Both the position numbers and the translations under genes were made by a program. Positions 11,401-23,802 of a DNA stretch of 64,000 bases are shown here, in pieces (position 1 is the stretch's first letter; each line of letters begins with the position of its first letter). Source of the stretch: Monosiga brevicollis MX1. Taxonomy: Eukaryota; Opisthokonta; Choanoflagellata; Craspedida; Salpingoecidae. The notes under the pieces were generated by a model. It made no database searches. It saw nothing but the letters and a program-made list of their open reading frames with translations, and was not told the origin of the DNA. The stretch lies in contig NW_001865042.1 of the NCBI RefSeq assembly GCF_000002865.3, positions 1,160,207-1,224,206 on the forward strand. Reading direction: 5' to 3'.

Positions 11401-14400
11401 CATGCTGCGTCGCACCTCGGCTGAAGGAAAGATTTCAAGGTCTTCTGTGGGTGCACCTGATTGAGTTTTGGGGTGCAGCGATGCCTCGGCCTTTTCTTCG
11501 TCCTGAGCAGAGGTCGTTGGTGAAAGGCGTGAGTCCAAAGGGCCGTCCACTTCTTCGGCTTGATTTGCAATTGGGAGGCTTGCAGGAGCCGTCGGTTCAG
11601 TGGCCTCTTCTGCTTGAGAAGCGGTGGAGGTCTCGACCCCTCGAGTTTTGCGAGTCTTTCTTCGGACGGCAAATTCAAGCTGAGTGGCACGGGCATGGCT
11701 TTTGATGGTGGCGACAGCTGTTTCGTGTGACACGTTTTGAAAGTGTTCTAAAGTGATAGATACCAGCGTAAGCGAGCGTGCAAAAGCCCAGGAGCATGGC
11801 CAAGACAATCGTTGTGACGAAAGAGTGAGCGCAAGTACTGACCGCCGTTAAGGGTCACGATAATGTCTCCCTTGCGGAACCCAGCCTCAGCCGCCAGGCT
11901 GCCTGGGGCCACCTATATTTGAGTAACGCAACCGGTCGTTCAGAACAATGAGACTGTGCTGCAGTTGGCACATTGAATTTGAGTGATGGATCATGGATGT
12001 TTGCTCCCTGTCAAACTCGGCGATGAACTTGTAAACAACGTCGTACACAAAACACGGACTGAGAAGACAAACCTTGCGAACTGTGATGGGCTTATAAGAG
12101 CCATCTTCCTGCACGCCCCCACCAACGCCCACACCCAGGGGTTGATCAGGTTCTTTTGAAATGTGGATATGAAACAAGCGGCCGGTGTCACTGGCACTCC
12201 GGCGGGATTGTGCAGCAGCACCACCAGCCAGCAGCCCGCCTTCTTGCTGAAGATCACGCTCACTCAAAGAATTGCTTGCTACCGCGAGTGGACTGCGCGA
12301 GTAGAGGCGTCCTTTGGCACGATCCATGCCACCGTTCGTACTCGGGTTAGAGCCTGTGCCTACAGCTTGATGGTGTTGCTGATGATCCTCTTGGGATTCA
12401 CGAATCGTCATGAGATCTGAGGTAGAGGGCGAGGCGCTACGGGAACCAGAGCTTCGCCGCCGTCTTAGTTTCATGGCCAATGAGTCATTAAACTGCAGAC
12501 GCAGAGTAACAGCCTGTTGGGAGCTCGAAAGCTGCCCCATTACTTCGGTTTTCGTCTTGCCCAGGGTTGGCTCTGTATGTGTGCGCGCGTGTACGTGTGC
12601 GTGTGTGGCAGGACGGAAAATAAGGTATTAAATGTTCGGGAGGCAGGCCCACAACGGGGCCACAAACCGGCACAGAAGAGTATGAGCGCGCGTGAAAGTT
12701 GTAGCAGTTCGTTGAGCCGGCTTTATTAATGCATGCCCATTGACCGGTATCACGCACCTCCATCCACAGCAAGCAGCAGGTCACCAATGCTCACGTCATC
12801 ACTGTAGTACGCGATGCTTCCATCCAAGATTTGGTTGATGAAAAGCGGGGAGGAAGGTCCCTATGAATGATGAATCACATGAGTCATGCGGCAGACTTGA
12901 ACAGGAGAGAGACCCCCTACATAACCACTGGCCCACCAGCCAGCATGTGGCGACTCCGCATTCATGAAATGTCAAATCAAAGCACAACTCGTACCTTAAC
13001 GGCGCCCAAGCCAATGCCGAGGGGATGGCCAGTCACTCGATGCAGTGTGACCTCGCGCACAGGATGGAGATCGCCACCGTAAGGTTCCAAGAAACTTGCA
13101 GGTACATATCCACAAGACACGACTAGGTCGGAACCGGGGCTATTCTTAATAATACGAGCAAGCCACCATCCGTTGGGCTCCTTCACTTCGACAGCCAGGA
13201 CCGTGCCCCGCTCGAGGGAGAGTTGCTTGGGATGTTTCGCCTCAAAGCGATGCTTTGCCACATATATTTCACCACTGTCCGCCCGCACGGGCCCCGTCAA
13301 GAGGGCCGTTGCCGTGGCGCCTGTCGCTGCGGCAGACTTCACGTCTTGCTTGTTCACGCCATTTGAGCTGTTGGTGGACCCAGCCGCATTGTTGTTGGTC
13401 GGCGTCGGTCCATTCGTCTGAGCTGTATTGGCAGCACTGACCTTGGATCGACCGAAAGCAAGAGTGCCGCCCAGTTGCGCAACGACCGAGTCGGCAATAT
13501 TCTCCGGAGCGGGTGTGAGAAATGTTCCCGGCAGCCAACCTGCTGCTTGGTTTGCGATGTTGCAGCCTAACCACCAGCCGTTGGTGTGCTTTGTTTTGAT
13601 GACCAAAATATCTCCGCGAACCACAGAAAGCTGCTTTGCATTTGATGTCTCAAAGGAGTGTTTCACAACAAACACCATCGAAGGATCGATGCTGAGCTCG
13701 CCTCGAGATTCTGCCCCTTGCGAAGAAGAGAGCGCTGGATTGGGGGTGGACACCGTTGCATTGGCCTGGGGCGATGCTGGCTCGGCAGACGACGTGTTTT
13801 TGACAGCCTTTTGGGTGTCGCCAAAATCAATCGTGCGCGTGCCATCCGCATCCACTGCAACGCTCTCTGCGTGTTCAGGAGGCGATGGTTGGGCCACCTT
13901 CTGCTTAGTCGTCGTTGTAAGATCGGCTGGTGCGGCCGAGACCACTTCCTCTGAGTTCCTTGGTAGTGCTGTGCTCTCTGAGCTGCTAGGGGGCTTGGCC
14001 AAAGCATCATCGGTGTCCGTGCGCGCTGCTGCGGGATGACTAGAAGGGTCGTCAATGGCATCCAAATCGATGGTTGCTGTAGTGCCATGTGCGCCACCTT
14101 GATCTACTTTCAAGGAGGGTGTTCGCGCGCTCGGCGTGTACGCGCTCCCCTGACTGGAGAGGGTATTGGTGCGACGGCGGCGCGGGGGAGCGATGATGGG
14201 TTTGGTAGCACTCTCACCCTTTGAGGCGTCTGACTGTTCACCGGAAGCGCCAAGAATGGACTTGGAATGAACGTAACTTTCCTCATCCGATGCCTCAACG
14301 TTCCCGTCATGTTTGTGGCGCTAAGAATCAAACGCGTGGTGAGCAAAGCAGGACCTCGGGATGTCACACGGCCAAGGGCGTAAGTGTGAGTATATGACAT

Positions 14401-14597
14401 ACCGCAGTTAAGGTGAAGGCTCTGGCACGCTGTGATGGGTTGGGCGTTTCGCGCATGCCGGTCACGGCACGTTGCAAGGCCCGACGGGTATTGTCGACGC
14501 CATGCTCGAGCATGGCCTCCTTGATAAAGTGACATTGTGCACAGAGCGTCTTGGTGAAGCCTGGGGTGGAGGCGCGACAGAGCGCGCACTTTGGCAT
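8419..14597 (-). CDS. Zinc-ribbon, SH3-SH3-PDZ-PDZ scaffold with giant Glu-Pro-Ala repeat tail
   Basis: Probably a cytoplasmic adaptor that clusters partners through SH3 and PDZ domains. The start ATG (14597) opens an N-terminal CxxC...CxxC module (MPKCALC, LCAQC) resembling a zinc ribbon. A Ser-rich linker follows. The first SH3 (FVVKHSFETSNAKQLSVVRGD, NGWWLG, AGWLPGTFL) and second SH3 (YVAKHRFEAKHPKQLSLERG, NGWWLA, YVPASFLEP) lie within 13100-13690. PDZ1 reads EVTLHRVTGHPLGIGLGAVK, then FINQILDGSIAYY, then GDLLLAVDG. PDZ2 reads FHIHISKEPDQPLGVGVGGG, then VAPGSLAAEAGFRKGDIIV, then HFQNVSHETAVATIKSH; it is split by introns. A single final exon (to 8419) of about 1100 codons holds an acidic linker, about 680 residues of EEPAAx hexapeptides, and a basic helical C terminus. 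I know no named animal protein with this order; the function is inferred from domains. Confidence 0.85.
9070..11110 (-). repeat. Coding VNTR: EEPAxx hexapeptide array
   Basis: About 2 kb of imperfect 18-bp units inside the last exon of the scaffold gene. It encodes six-residue repeats of the type EEPAVA, EEPAAA or TQEPAT. In the middle (about 10010-10345) the units pair into a near-perfect 36-bp, 12-residue higher-order repeat (EEPAVVEEAAAT) present in roughly eight tandem copies. The edges are more degenerate. Because the unit lacks stop codons in several frames, long spurious frames also run through it on both strands. Confidence 0.9.
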
Positions 14598-15454
14598 TAT
14601 GATGATTAAACATAAGCTACAAGTCTGTGCGCAGTCGATGCCATGACCCCCTTGCAACCTCGAAGCCGATCTGAAGAACTTGGATAGAAAGAAGGGAGCT
14701 AGTTGCAAGTTTCAGGCGAGCCTTTGCGCAACCCTGCCACACTAAGGTGATAAATAGCGACCGGCAAGAGGGGAGCACGGCTGGACCGAATGCACTTGGC
14801 ACAGTTTCATAGAGGCCTCATCGACACTGCTTGATGTCCGTGGGTAGTTTTTAGAGGCAATCAGCGGTCTTGCACCAGTGCCTCTAGGCCTTGTTGCAGT
14901 CACCCAGGATCGCACAAGGACGCACGCGCACCGATCAACCGAGCTGAGCCACGGTGGCGCTCTACAGTGGCAAGTTCTGGGCGGTGGTAGCCCCCAGAAG
15001 AAGAAGTGGGCGCAGGGGAGGCCGAGTAAAACACGGCGGCCACCTCCTCCTTTGATCTACACCCAATGAATGGATGGTGGCCACAATCACCCGCCACCTT
15101 CACATCAACCCCAATGAAGAAGGTTCATGCGCGCTCGACGGCACGACACTCCACCTCGATCGGGTCAAAAACAGCAAAGTGACCCCCCACCCCTCTCGCC
15201 TTCTTCTTCTTTTTTGATGTCTTTTAGCTGTTTGAGAGGAGAGAGAGAGAGAGAGAGGGAAAAATAACGCGCTTCGAAAAGTGAGTCTCATGTAAGACTG
15301 GGAGACTGGCTGGCATCTGACATGACAGCATCCTCGAAAGCCGGTGAACCCCCCCCCCCAAAAAAAAAAGGTTTCGTCTCCATGTTATTGTTGTTATTGT
15401 TGTTATCATCATCATCATCAGAAAAGCATGATGAATTGCAAAGAAGAGGGACGC
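14598..15454. other. Intergenic region: promoter side of the scaffold gene and 3' flank of the P-Rex-like gene
   Basis: No convincing exon was found in these 857 bp. Visible structure is a GA-dinucleotide run (about 15234-15258), a C-run joined to an A-run (about 15350-15369), and short ATT/ATC triplet runs (about 15383-15420). The scaffold gene's promoter should lie next to 14598. Confidence 0.5.
15234..15258. repeat. (GA)n microsatellite
   Basis: Short uninterrupted GA dinucleotide run; it reads as CT on the transcribed sense of the downstream - strand scaffold gene. Confidence 0.85.
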
Positions 15455-18400
15455 TCAGGTCATGTTTTTGCCATACGAGCCAGGCGGGGGTCGCAATAGC
15501 AATGGTAAATGATTCTGGGAGTCAAAAACCACACAAACGGCATGTAAGAGGATCGGATGCTGTCGCGAACATGTGCCTCGACAGGTTGTTGAACTCACCT
15601 TAACTTGGTCGTCGTTGAAAGCAAAAACATTTTTGCCAGTGTTAAACGTCACATTGGACCGACGTACGCCAGATTGACGAGTCACATCCAAGCTCACGCG
15701 CAGCTGATTGAACGGCATACCATGGTGGCGCACAAGCGTCTCTGCTGCCTGTGCGGTTGCAAACATTGCTAAAAAAGAAAGAAAGAAAGAAAAAAAGAAA
15801 GAAAAAAAGGAAAGGAAGGGAGCCCAGTGCCAAAAGAGAACATATCAGCTCAGGCTTTGGGCGTGCGTGCGAGAGCACGAAATTACGGGACAAGGTTACG
15901 TTCCAGTATGGCGTACCGGTGCGATCTTTGGCGCTTTTGCAAGAAATAAACTGCAGCCCATGAAGCAGATCACCGAGCTCTGCCACAAGGTGAAGCAGGG
16001 CCGAGTTCTTAATGCCCGAACGCGTGACTGCAGCTGCTATGCGCGTCTGCAGTTCTCGAATTCGCTCCTCCTTGTGCCTATCAACCAAAATTCAACCTGC
16101 TTGAGATGGCAGGCTCAGTGCAGGAGTGCGTTCCGCATGACACCCACCGATAGTATAAGGTGTTGTGCTCGCCGGCCTGCTCGGTCAGATGGCTGCGCAC
16201 TGCATCGGCATGCTGCTCCAAGAGTTGCCTGGCAAAAAGGATGGGCACAACGACAGCCAATCACGTTGTATACAAGGCCTCAAAATCAATGCACCAAGTC
16301 ACCGTCAAGTCTAGGCCACGTACCATGATGCTGCATTAATTTCATTCTGCAGCTGGTCCCCGCCCACCTTGAGTACCTCCGTCTGGACTTGATTGATACC
16401 TTGATTGAATAGGACGGCACAGACAGGTATGTACGCGTGCTGGAGCTCCGGCGGCAGCAGCTGCCACGTGGTGGGATCCACTGTAATTTCCACGACCAGA
16501 TGCCGACGACTGCCGAGTAGACCAATCTTGTATCCTACACCATGCATGGACAAGATCATCCAGGCGAGGACATCACAAAAAGTGTACGGGGTTTGGCTCA
16601 ATGAGTCACGTGCCGATCAACGCGGAAGCTGCAGATTCGCCCTGGCACAAAAGCTCACCATCGCGTGGACTGCGAGCCAAATCCACGCCCAAGCAAAAGG
16701 ACACGCCGTTCAACCAGTGCACGCCGAAGCGATGGTCTGCGACCATGCCTACTCCAGCCAAGTGACGGCATCAATGAGCACGAACCAGCCATCCAACTCA
16801 GGCTACAGAAATTGCAAGCAAACGAAACACAACAAAACACACACACACACACGCGCGCGCACACGCGGTGCCTGCTTTCCTCTTTCTACAAAGCAAAAGT
16901 ACAACCAGTTCACACACCTAGCTCAGTTCCACCGGTGGATAACAGGCTCGTGAAGATCGCCAGCACGCCATGCAGCGCAACATCATTCAGCCATTGCAGG
17001 CTTGCACCAGCATTTCGATCACCGTGCTCAATAGACAGCTATCTCGGGTCCAAGGACCATCCACATGCAAGCCAGCAAGCACGCGCGGGCGAATAATTCG
17101 AGGGTCAGGGTATATGCCTAGCGTGCACTTGAACGACCTCGGCTGAATGCGGCAGACCTGAAGTTTTTCGCAAAAGCCGCTGGTAAGCGCACTCAGCGCC
17201 GCGCTTCGGATGCTGTCCAAGCGATGTTCCGAGCCCTCCTGCTTGCAGGAGAACAGAAGAACAAACTTGGATCAGGGTGATCAAAACTGCCAATTACCGG
17301 CTGAACGTAAGTTAGGTCAAATGACAAGACCTGAATATCCCAATTGAGGTAGGCATTGCTCTCTTGATCCAAAACACCCAACACGGCGGCTTGCATGCAC
17401 AGCTGATGATGCGCGAGCAACAGCAACGGCATGAGACAAGCCCGCACAGCATAGAGAATTTTTGTCAAGCACAAAACCCGGAGAGCGAGCATACATACTT
17501 GCACGACGCATGCGCGCGCGGCCGCCACCGTGGCGGCGGCCGCTGCGTTGACGTCTGCCATGTCCCCGCCGGCCTGGAGCTTGGCTGATGCGACCGCCAC
17601 CCGAAGAGCTGTCACTATTGCCTCGCGCATCACGCCCCGTGAGTCAAAGCCAAAGTTACATTCGGTGCTCGTCAAAGTAGTGCCGCTGCTTTACCTGCCA
17701 AGTGCCGGAGCTTAGCCTCTGGAAAGGCAATTTCCCAAGCGACTCCCTGTAGAATGCGCACAATTGCAGCAGCATTGGCCTTGATTGCCTCAGCCTGCTC
17801 AACGGCCGCGTCCACCTATCCCACGACGCGCGGCCATACAGGCTCAGGCTATGTGGCGACACGATGATCTGCCGACCATAACACATCCCAACGAGACAAA
17901 AGGAGCGCAGGAGCCTAGAATATACGGTGGCTGTGCTCACCTGTGTTGACGTCAGGGCGCCTGTACGCATAATCAGACGCACAGGTGCATAGCCCTCCGC
18001 ATTTTGGGTCACGTTGCGCACCTACACACAAATGATGCGGTCTGTTATCATAAACGACTGAACCAACACTGAATGGAACGGTCCACAGACGCTAGACGCT
18101 CGAGTCGACGCGCCACTGACCCAAATGAGCTCGTTGGTGCCGTGCATGGCGGTGTCCTCATGCATCTCCAGCTCATCGCCCTCACTCAATGCAACTTCAA
18201 TCAGGCGATTCTGTGGCCGATGGTCGCGAAGAACGACGCCTGTGGAAAGCAGAGGACCTCAATCAGCTTACGACAGACTACGACAAAGCCAGGAAATGCC
18301 CTCGCTGTCATCGCGCCCGCCACCTTGTAGGGGTTGACAGCGAGAGAGCGCCTCAGCCAGTTCTTCGAGTCCAAAAACGAGAGCTTCGACCTCATCCAAA

Positions 18401-21400
18401 AGGTCACCAACTTCGCTGCGCGGCACCACACCCTATGGTACAATGCATGTTCGGCCCACACAGCAGAGATATTGATGCTTTCACCGGGCCCAGTTATTGC
18501 CTCCAGCCCGAACACGTACCTTCCAGCCACTGGCCGTATTGCGAAATCCGAGGTGATGCGCAGCAAAGGCGCCCACAGTGGTCCATGCGTGTGCAGCCAC
18601 GCCACGAGTGTCCCCAAACACCTAAACACAGCAGCACTCAGATGAACGGCATGGGCTTGGGGAGTTTCTGAATCGGTGAGGGCTAAAGCTCAGGCTTGAA
18701 GGAGGCATGTGCAGTGTCTCGGGAACGTCAACCTAGTTGAGCTGAGTAATACAATGCATACCTCGATAATGTAGGTGTGCAGGTTGATGGCCTCCAGTGC
18801 TGAACATGGCACGACGCGAGCGAGTGGTGATTTCACGCGCACAGTAGGCTGATTGATCACGACCATATTCAAAGAATGCGAGCACCGTGCATACCACGAT
18901 TCCGACTATCTTTGTCAGCTGAGCGTTTGACAAAATCGCCCGCAACGAGGTTGGTCGAGGCAGTGTCCAGCAATGTCTGCAATCGGATCAAGAATATCCA
19001 GGGCATCAAGGCACGCATGAGGCTCTCCCTTGCATTTCTGCGCGAATGCAATGCAAGCACGTGTAATCATACGCGATGTAGCTCAAGGCGTTTATGTGTC
19101 TGCATAAATGCCGTCATTCGCGCCGAATTATACGGTTGAGGAAGCGTGGGCTCCAAGGCCTAGTACAAAACGATGCCAAGCACCCCTGATGAGAGGTCAC
19201 CAGAGCCACGCGCGGTGTTGGTGGCGGTGACGGGGCCATAACCATGCCTAACTCTGCCGTCTAAAGAAAGAAAGACAGATGCACCGACTCACCTCCAACA
19301 GCATCTCATCTTCTTGAATCAGCACACGCGCAAATGCCTCGGCTGCGCGCAACCCATGAGCTGAGCGCTGCAATGATTCGATCACCTAAACGGAGAAATA
19401 CGAGCATATCATTTGCAAATTGGAGAAAGTCATCGACTCCAACAAGGCAGAAAAGTACAACCCAGTGTGGAAGGTGGATTACAGGGGCGCACAGCACGCA
19501 AATAACACGCACAGTGAGCTGTCGACTTGAGCTAGAAGTGTACACATAGCGTGCCATTGCGCTCAGCTCCTCATCGCTAGCAAGAGGACCGGCCACAGTT
19601 GGTCGTCATCGAACAGTTAGGAACGCTTGCTTGCACAAGCGAGCGGAAACCGAGCAGGAGCTGCCATACCGGCGAGCAAACAGGCCTGCGTGCTCGACTG
19701 TCAGTTCGAGCCGAGATGGAGTATTTTTGATAGCTTCCGCCACTTCGCCCAGCGTGCCCTCTGACAGATCATCCCCGTTCACCTGTGTTCAACATACGTT
19801 CGAAGAAAAGAGTGAGATCAGGCCAAGAAGTTCCGTGCCATCATGATATCGCGATCAACAGGACGGACACCTACCGCTACAACGCCTAAACCGGCAACGA
19901 GGCCCGCTGCCTCGGCTGGTGACCCTGGTTCGACATCACGGATGCAAACCGGGTCATTTCCGCTCTGAGCTCCAGCGATAGGTTGGCCGACACGTGAGAT
20001 GGTGGAAACCCTGCCAGGTCACAGGGGTAGAACTAGCGAACGTAGTTCAAACTCTAAACTCACAAGGGTAAATCCACAGCCTGAGGGTCCGGGTTCAAGC
20101 ACGACGCTTCGGGCCGTCACAGTCGTCGGTTCTACAAAGCGAAAATTGGGCGAAGTTGCAGGTGCAAGCCACTAGTTCGTGGTCAAGCAGGCAAAGGCGT
20201 AGGGTTTAAAAGCCCAACAGTAAAGACTGTGAGGCATAACTTTAGGTTGACGACAAACCTGGAACCTTGGCAAATTGGGTTGCTTACCGCATCGTCGGCT
20301 GAAAAGCGATAAAATAGACTCTTGTCTTTGAACACATGTTCATCTGCAACGTGATGAATGAAGCCAGCATTCAAGAGGGCGGAACCCAGTCGCACAGCCT
20401 CCGTACGGTCCTTGCAATCACTCTTTTTTGAATGGTAGCGCACGGCAACATTTGATCAGTTTGAAATTAATATCCATGCATCACCTGTGTCTTGCGGAGC
20501 GCCCAAGGTCCAGCCAAGATCATCGCAGGGACAAATTTACCTGCTCGATCAGCCAGTCAACAAGGGTGGTGCCCTCGAAACTCAGGGGATAGGTTTTGAG
20601 ATGATGGTTGAGCTCACCAACTACATCGCTGTCCTCTGTTCCGTGCAACCGCCTGGTGACATGCCATGGATTAGTCTGCACTGGCTGCCCGGGGGTGAGA
20701 CAATTGTGCAGCAGCGCCGCCATTGACTAGGCGCAGGCAGCACGCTAGAACATGACTAACAGATAGAGTTGCAGACCCTTGTTGACCGTATCATGACTGC
20801 TTGCATGGTCATCAAAAGTACCATCGTCTTGACGAAAACGATAAAGCAGTTTGCCATTCTGTGAAAACCCCACCGGTCAAAAGACCAAGAGAAGCAGTTC
20901 GTGACGTGTCGTGCCTTGTGGGATTCTCAGGGGTAGCAGGGAAAGCACGAACTGCGAGTTGTAGGCCAAGGTTCGACTCACCTCAAAGCCAGCACGGTCA
21001 TGAGCATGATGTATGATGCCAACATCCACCAAGGTTTGCCCATACACGACGGCGCTTTCCTGTTGCGTGCACAATAAGCATGAGACAAGAACACAACTAG
21101 CACGTGTTGTAGGTGAGCCGCAACAGACCTCCGTGTCGAGACCATCCCAGCGCTGAGCCAAGAGCCAGCGCACGAGATCTTGGCCATAAAAAACATTTCG
21201 CAGTGAGGTCAACATGGTCTTATGGTCGCGGATGACTCGAGGCTCAGCTGCTCGGACAGCGGCTAGTAGACGTCCGCCTAAAAAAGCACAAGATGCCAGG
21301 TTGGTTTAAGTACAGTGATCCTTGACTACAGACAGTTGAGAGGGAGAAAACGCACTCAGCTCGCTGTGATCATCAAAGGAGGCCATCTTGCCCTCTTGGC

Positions 21401-23412
21401 TCTGTGCGATGCGCTCGACCTCGGCGTGCAATGCCTAACAGCAGCGCCATTGAGTTGTTGTCCAAAAAGAGTTGGCTTGCACAACCAAGGTAAGTATAGC
21501 TGCCAAACATACCTCGAGCCATTGCTGCTTGACGGCGGTGCTATCGGCTTGCAATACATACCACTTGCCCTTGCTCACGTTGCTTACTTTAAAAGCATTC
21601 TGCACGGCTTGGCCACTGGTTTGTACATGAGCTGTAAAGATCCACAGCCAATATGGTGTGTGAAAAGCACGAAGCCAGGTGAGCATGGAACGGCTGCTAG
21701 AAATACAATGGGACTACCTCGGCCGTCGTCAAGATCTAGCAGGGACATGTTTTGTGTGCTGATGCGACCCTTGAAAACCAAGCCAGCAGCGTCCTTCAGC
21801 GCGTCTTCGACTGGTATGATAGGATTTTCTGTAGAGGGGCGGCGATGGCGGCATCAGCGTGTCAAACAGGAGGTCGTCTATCGAAATAGGACAGCCGTAG
21901 TGAGCACAAACCGACCTTTAGCTACTGCGGCGGGCACGCCCTTGCAGTAGATGAGCTCGTTGTCAAAGAGAAAGAAAGTTCGCAGGTCCGAGTGAGCAGA
22001 TTTGCCATGAGAAATGGAGAACTTGAGCAGCGTTCCGCAAAACAAAAGCTGGGTGGAAGTATCTCGCAAGTTTGGTCCCTATCCCCCAACAGCAACAACA
22101 CAAACGTGATCAATCAACTCTTGAACGTGCTTGGTTGATGTCAAGCACAGACTGCAGGCCATTGCGCAACGCACCGTCCAGCCTTCAACTTGATTTTGCC
22201 ATGCGTCAATGGCTTCCAGCCGCTCGAAACGGCGCTTGTCCTCGTTTACCACGTGCGCTACGTGCGCCATGGCCTCTGCAAGGCCATGGTGCATCAAGAG
22301 CCAGGTGAACGCAGCCATAGGTTTTCCCGTCGCTCTGTCACCTTCCCGTCCTTCAGCGAGCGATGTAGTAGAACAGACATACCATACGCTTGCTGGGTGA
22401 CCTGGCGTTGTGTATCGGTAGATGAGCGCTTTAAAAGTTCTTTGAAGAGCAAGGGATACTTGCAGATGCGTTGCATCACGCTAAGAAGATACGCTTCAAG
22501 GTTCAGCTTGGATTGGCTTCGCAATTGGCAGGCCTGGCACAATTCAATCAAAGCGTCAGGCGTTCCAGAGTTTCGACGCGAGTGAGTTCAGGAGGTGCGA
22601 TGCAATGAAGGATGTGGGCACATCAGGCATATATCGGGATCGTACGCGAATGAAGCTTCGAACGTCTGGGTGATCCAACAGGCCATAGAGGCGTTGCAGT
22701 CCGCGAACCTACACAGGGCATCATTTCAAACCCCGAGGCAGTTGAGTTTGGGTCCCATCGCAATGTTGGGCGGTCTTTTTGCGTGGCTTACATGACCCCG
22801 GCAATACTCCGAGTAAATCTGAAAGCGTGTACTCTAGCGGAGTCACAGCAGCTTGGTAAGGGCCATAGGCAATTGTGAAGCATCAGCTGCCTCACGATTA
22901 AAACTGACGTGTTGCAGAAAGACGCGTTGACAGGCCACATCATCTCCCTCATTCGCAAAGGCCGCCTCGAGAGCATCGACGAATTCAGCCTGAAAGGTCA
23001 GGATGTCCACCAGATTGCTATGCCATCAGCGCATCAATGTGGGTCAAAAATCAGCGAGGGTTATGCCAAGTGAGACAGAACAGACGCACGGCGCATCGTG
23101 CACGGCACGCGGCAAACAATGTGCACTTTCGGCAGAACGTACACGAACACATCACGGATTGCGTCCTCGCTAACATGCTCGCACTTCTGGAGTGGCTCAA
23201 TGTAGCTCTGGAAAGGACAACATGGGCAAAGAGATCCCAAGACGCATATGAATAAGATGTGCAAGCACAGGCCTGACGAATGCATGATACACAAACATTT
23301 CAAGGGTGCCCTCACAGCAACCTACTGTTTGCACGAGGAGCAAGCCGTTGACGTAATCGCGCTCGGTCGTGACGAGCTCCTCGAGGACACGCCAATACAC
23401 GAGGTCTGCCAT
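15455..23412 (-). CDS. PREX: P-Rex-like Rac/Rho guanine nucleotide exchange factor (DH-PH-DEP-DEP-PDZ-IP4P)
   Basis: P-Rex proteins are membrane-recruited Rac exchange factors integrating PIP3 and G-beta-gamma signals. The inferred start (23412) gives [20 protein letters not shown], the first DH helix. DH continues with [20 protein letters not shown] (about 22450-22510). [32 protein letters not shown] and [10 protein letters not shown] (about 21550-22070). DEP1: [39 protein letters not shown] (about 20820-21210). DEP2: [31 protein letters not shown] (about 20260-20720). [36 protein letters not shown] (about 19690-20130). The C-terminal half is IP4P-like: [14 protein letters not shown]-type segment, then the phosphatase signature CKSAKDRTG, then VFAFN and [11 protein letters not shown] before TGA at 15455. 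Animal P-Rex has two PDZ domains; I see one clear PDZ here. More than 20 small introns are likely, and exons at 16900-19600 are only partly resolved. Confidence 0.88.
15918..15941 (-). other. Cys-x5-Arg phosphatase signature in the IP4P domain
   Basis: The codons read CKSAKDRT, the same P-loop sequence found in inositol polyphosphate 4-phosphatases (INPP4). The exon is immediately followed by a GTACGC donor, and the next exon begins [12 protein letters not shown]. The nucleophilic Cys and the Arg are both present. Confidence 0.85.
16837..16867. repeat. (AC)n-(GC)n alternating purine-pyrimidine tract in an intron
   Basis: ACACAC...GCGCGC...ACACGCGG, about 30 bp of strict purine-pyrimidine alternation between IP4P-region exons of the P-Rex-like gene. 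This composition is prone to Z-DNA. Confidence 0.8.
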
Positions 23413-23681
23413 GCTGCCAGCACACCCCTCCCGGCTCACTCATCAAAAGAGCCCGCCACGGATGGCCAGCATGTACCAGCAACCGGGAGGCCTCGCTGTC
23501 CCGCGGATGCCGATTGCCAACTGCGGTCCACACACACTGCACCGCGCACCTCCGCTGACCAACGTCATGAAGCTCCTCTGCCGACCTCAGCTCCGTTAAC
23601 TCGATCAACACTATTTGCCATAAAATGCTGACAATGGCTCTTCTCTTCAGTTGGACATGTGGTGTGCTCTCTCTCTCTCTC

Positions 23682-23742
<61 letters not shown>

Positions 23743-23802
23743 CTCACCGCACACACGCACGCTGAGTTGCATTTGAAAGGCTCTCTCATCTGAATCGACG
23801 AC
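23413..23802. promoter_or_regulatory. Divergent promoter region between the P-Rex-like gene and ELP2
   Basis: Only about 390 bp separate the two inferred start codons. The part next to ELP2 is a 75-bp CT microsatellite followed by CACACACTCACC. The rest (23413-23660) is ordinary mixed sequence. It could also hold an upstream P-Rex exon, because a CTGGCAG acceptor-like site precedes the chosen ATG. Confidence 0.5.
23667..23741 (+). repeat. (CT)n microsatellite upstream of ELP2
   Basis: Nearly perfect CT dinucleotide array of about 70 bp with one CTCACT interruption. It ends about 60 bp before the ELP2 start codon and may be in its 5' leader. Confidence 0.9.
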
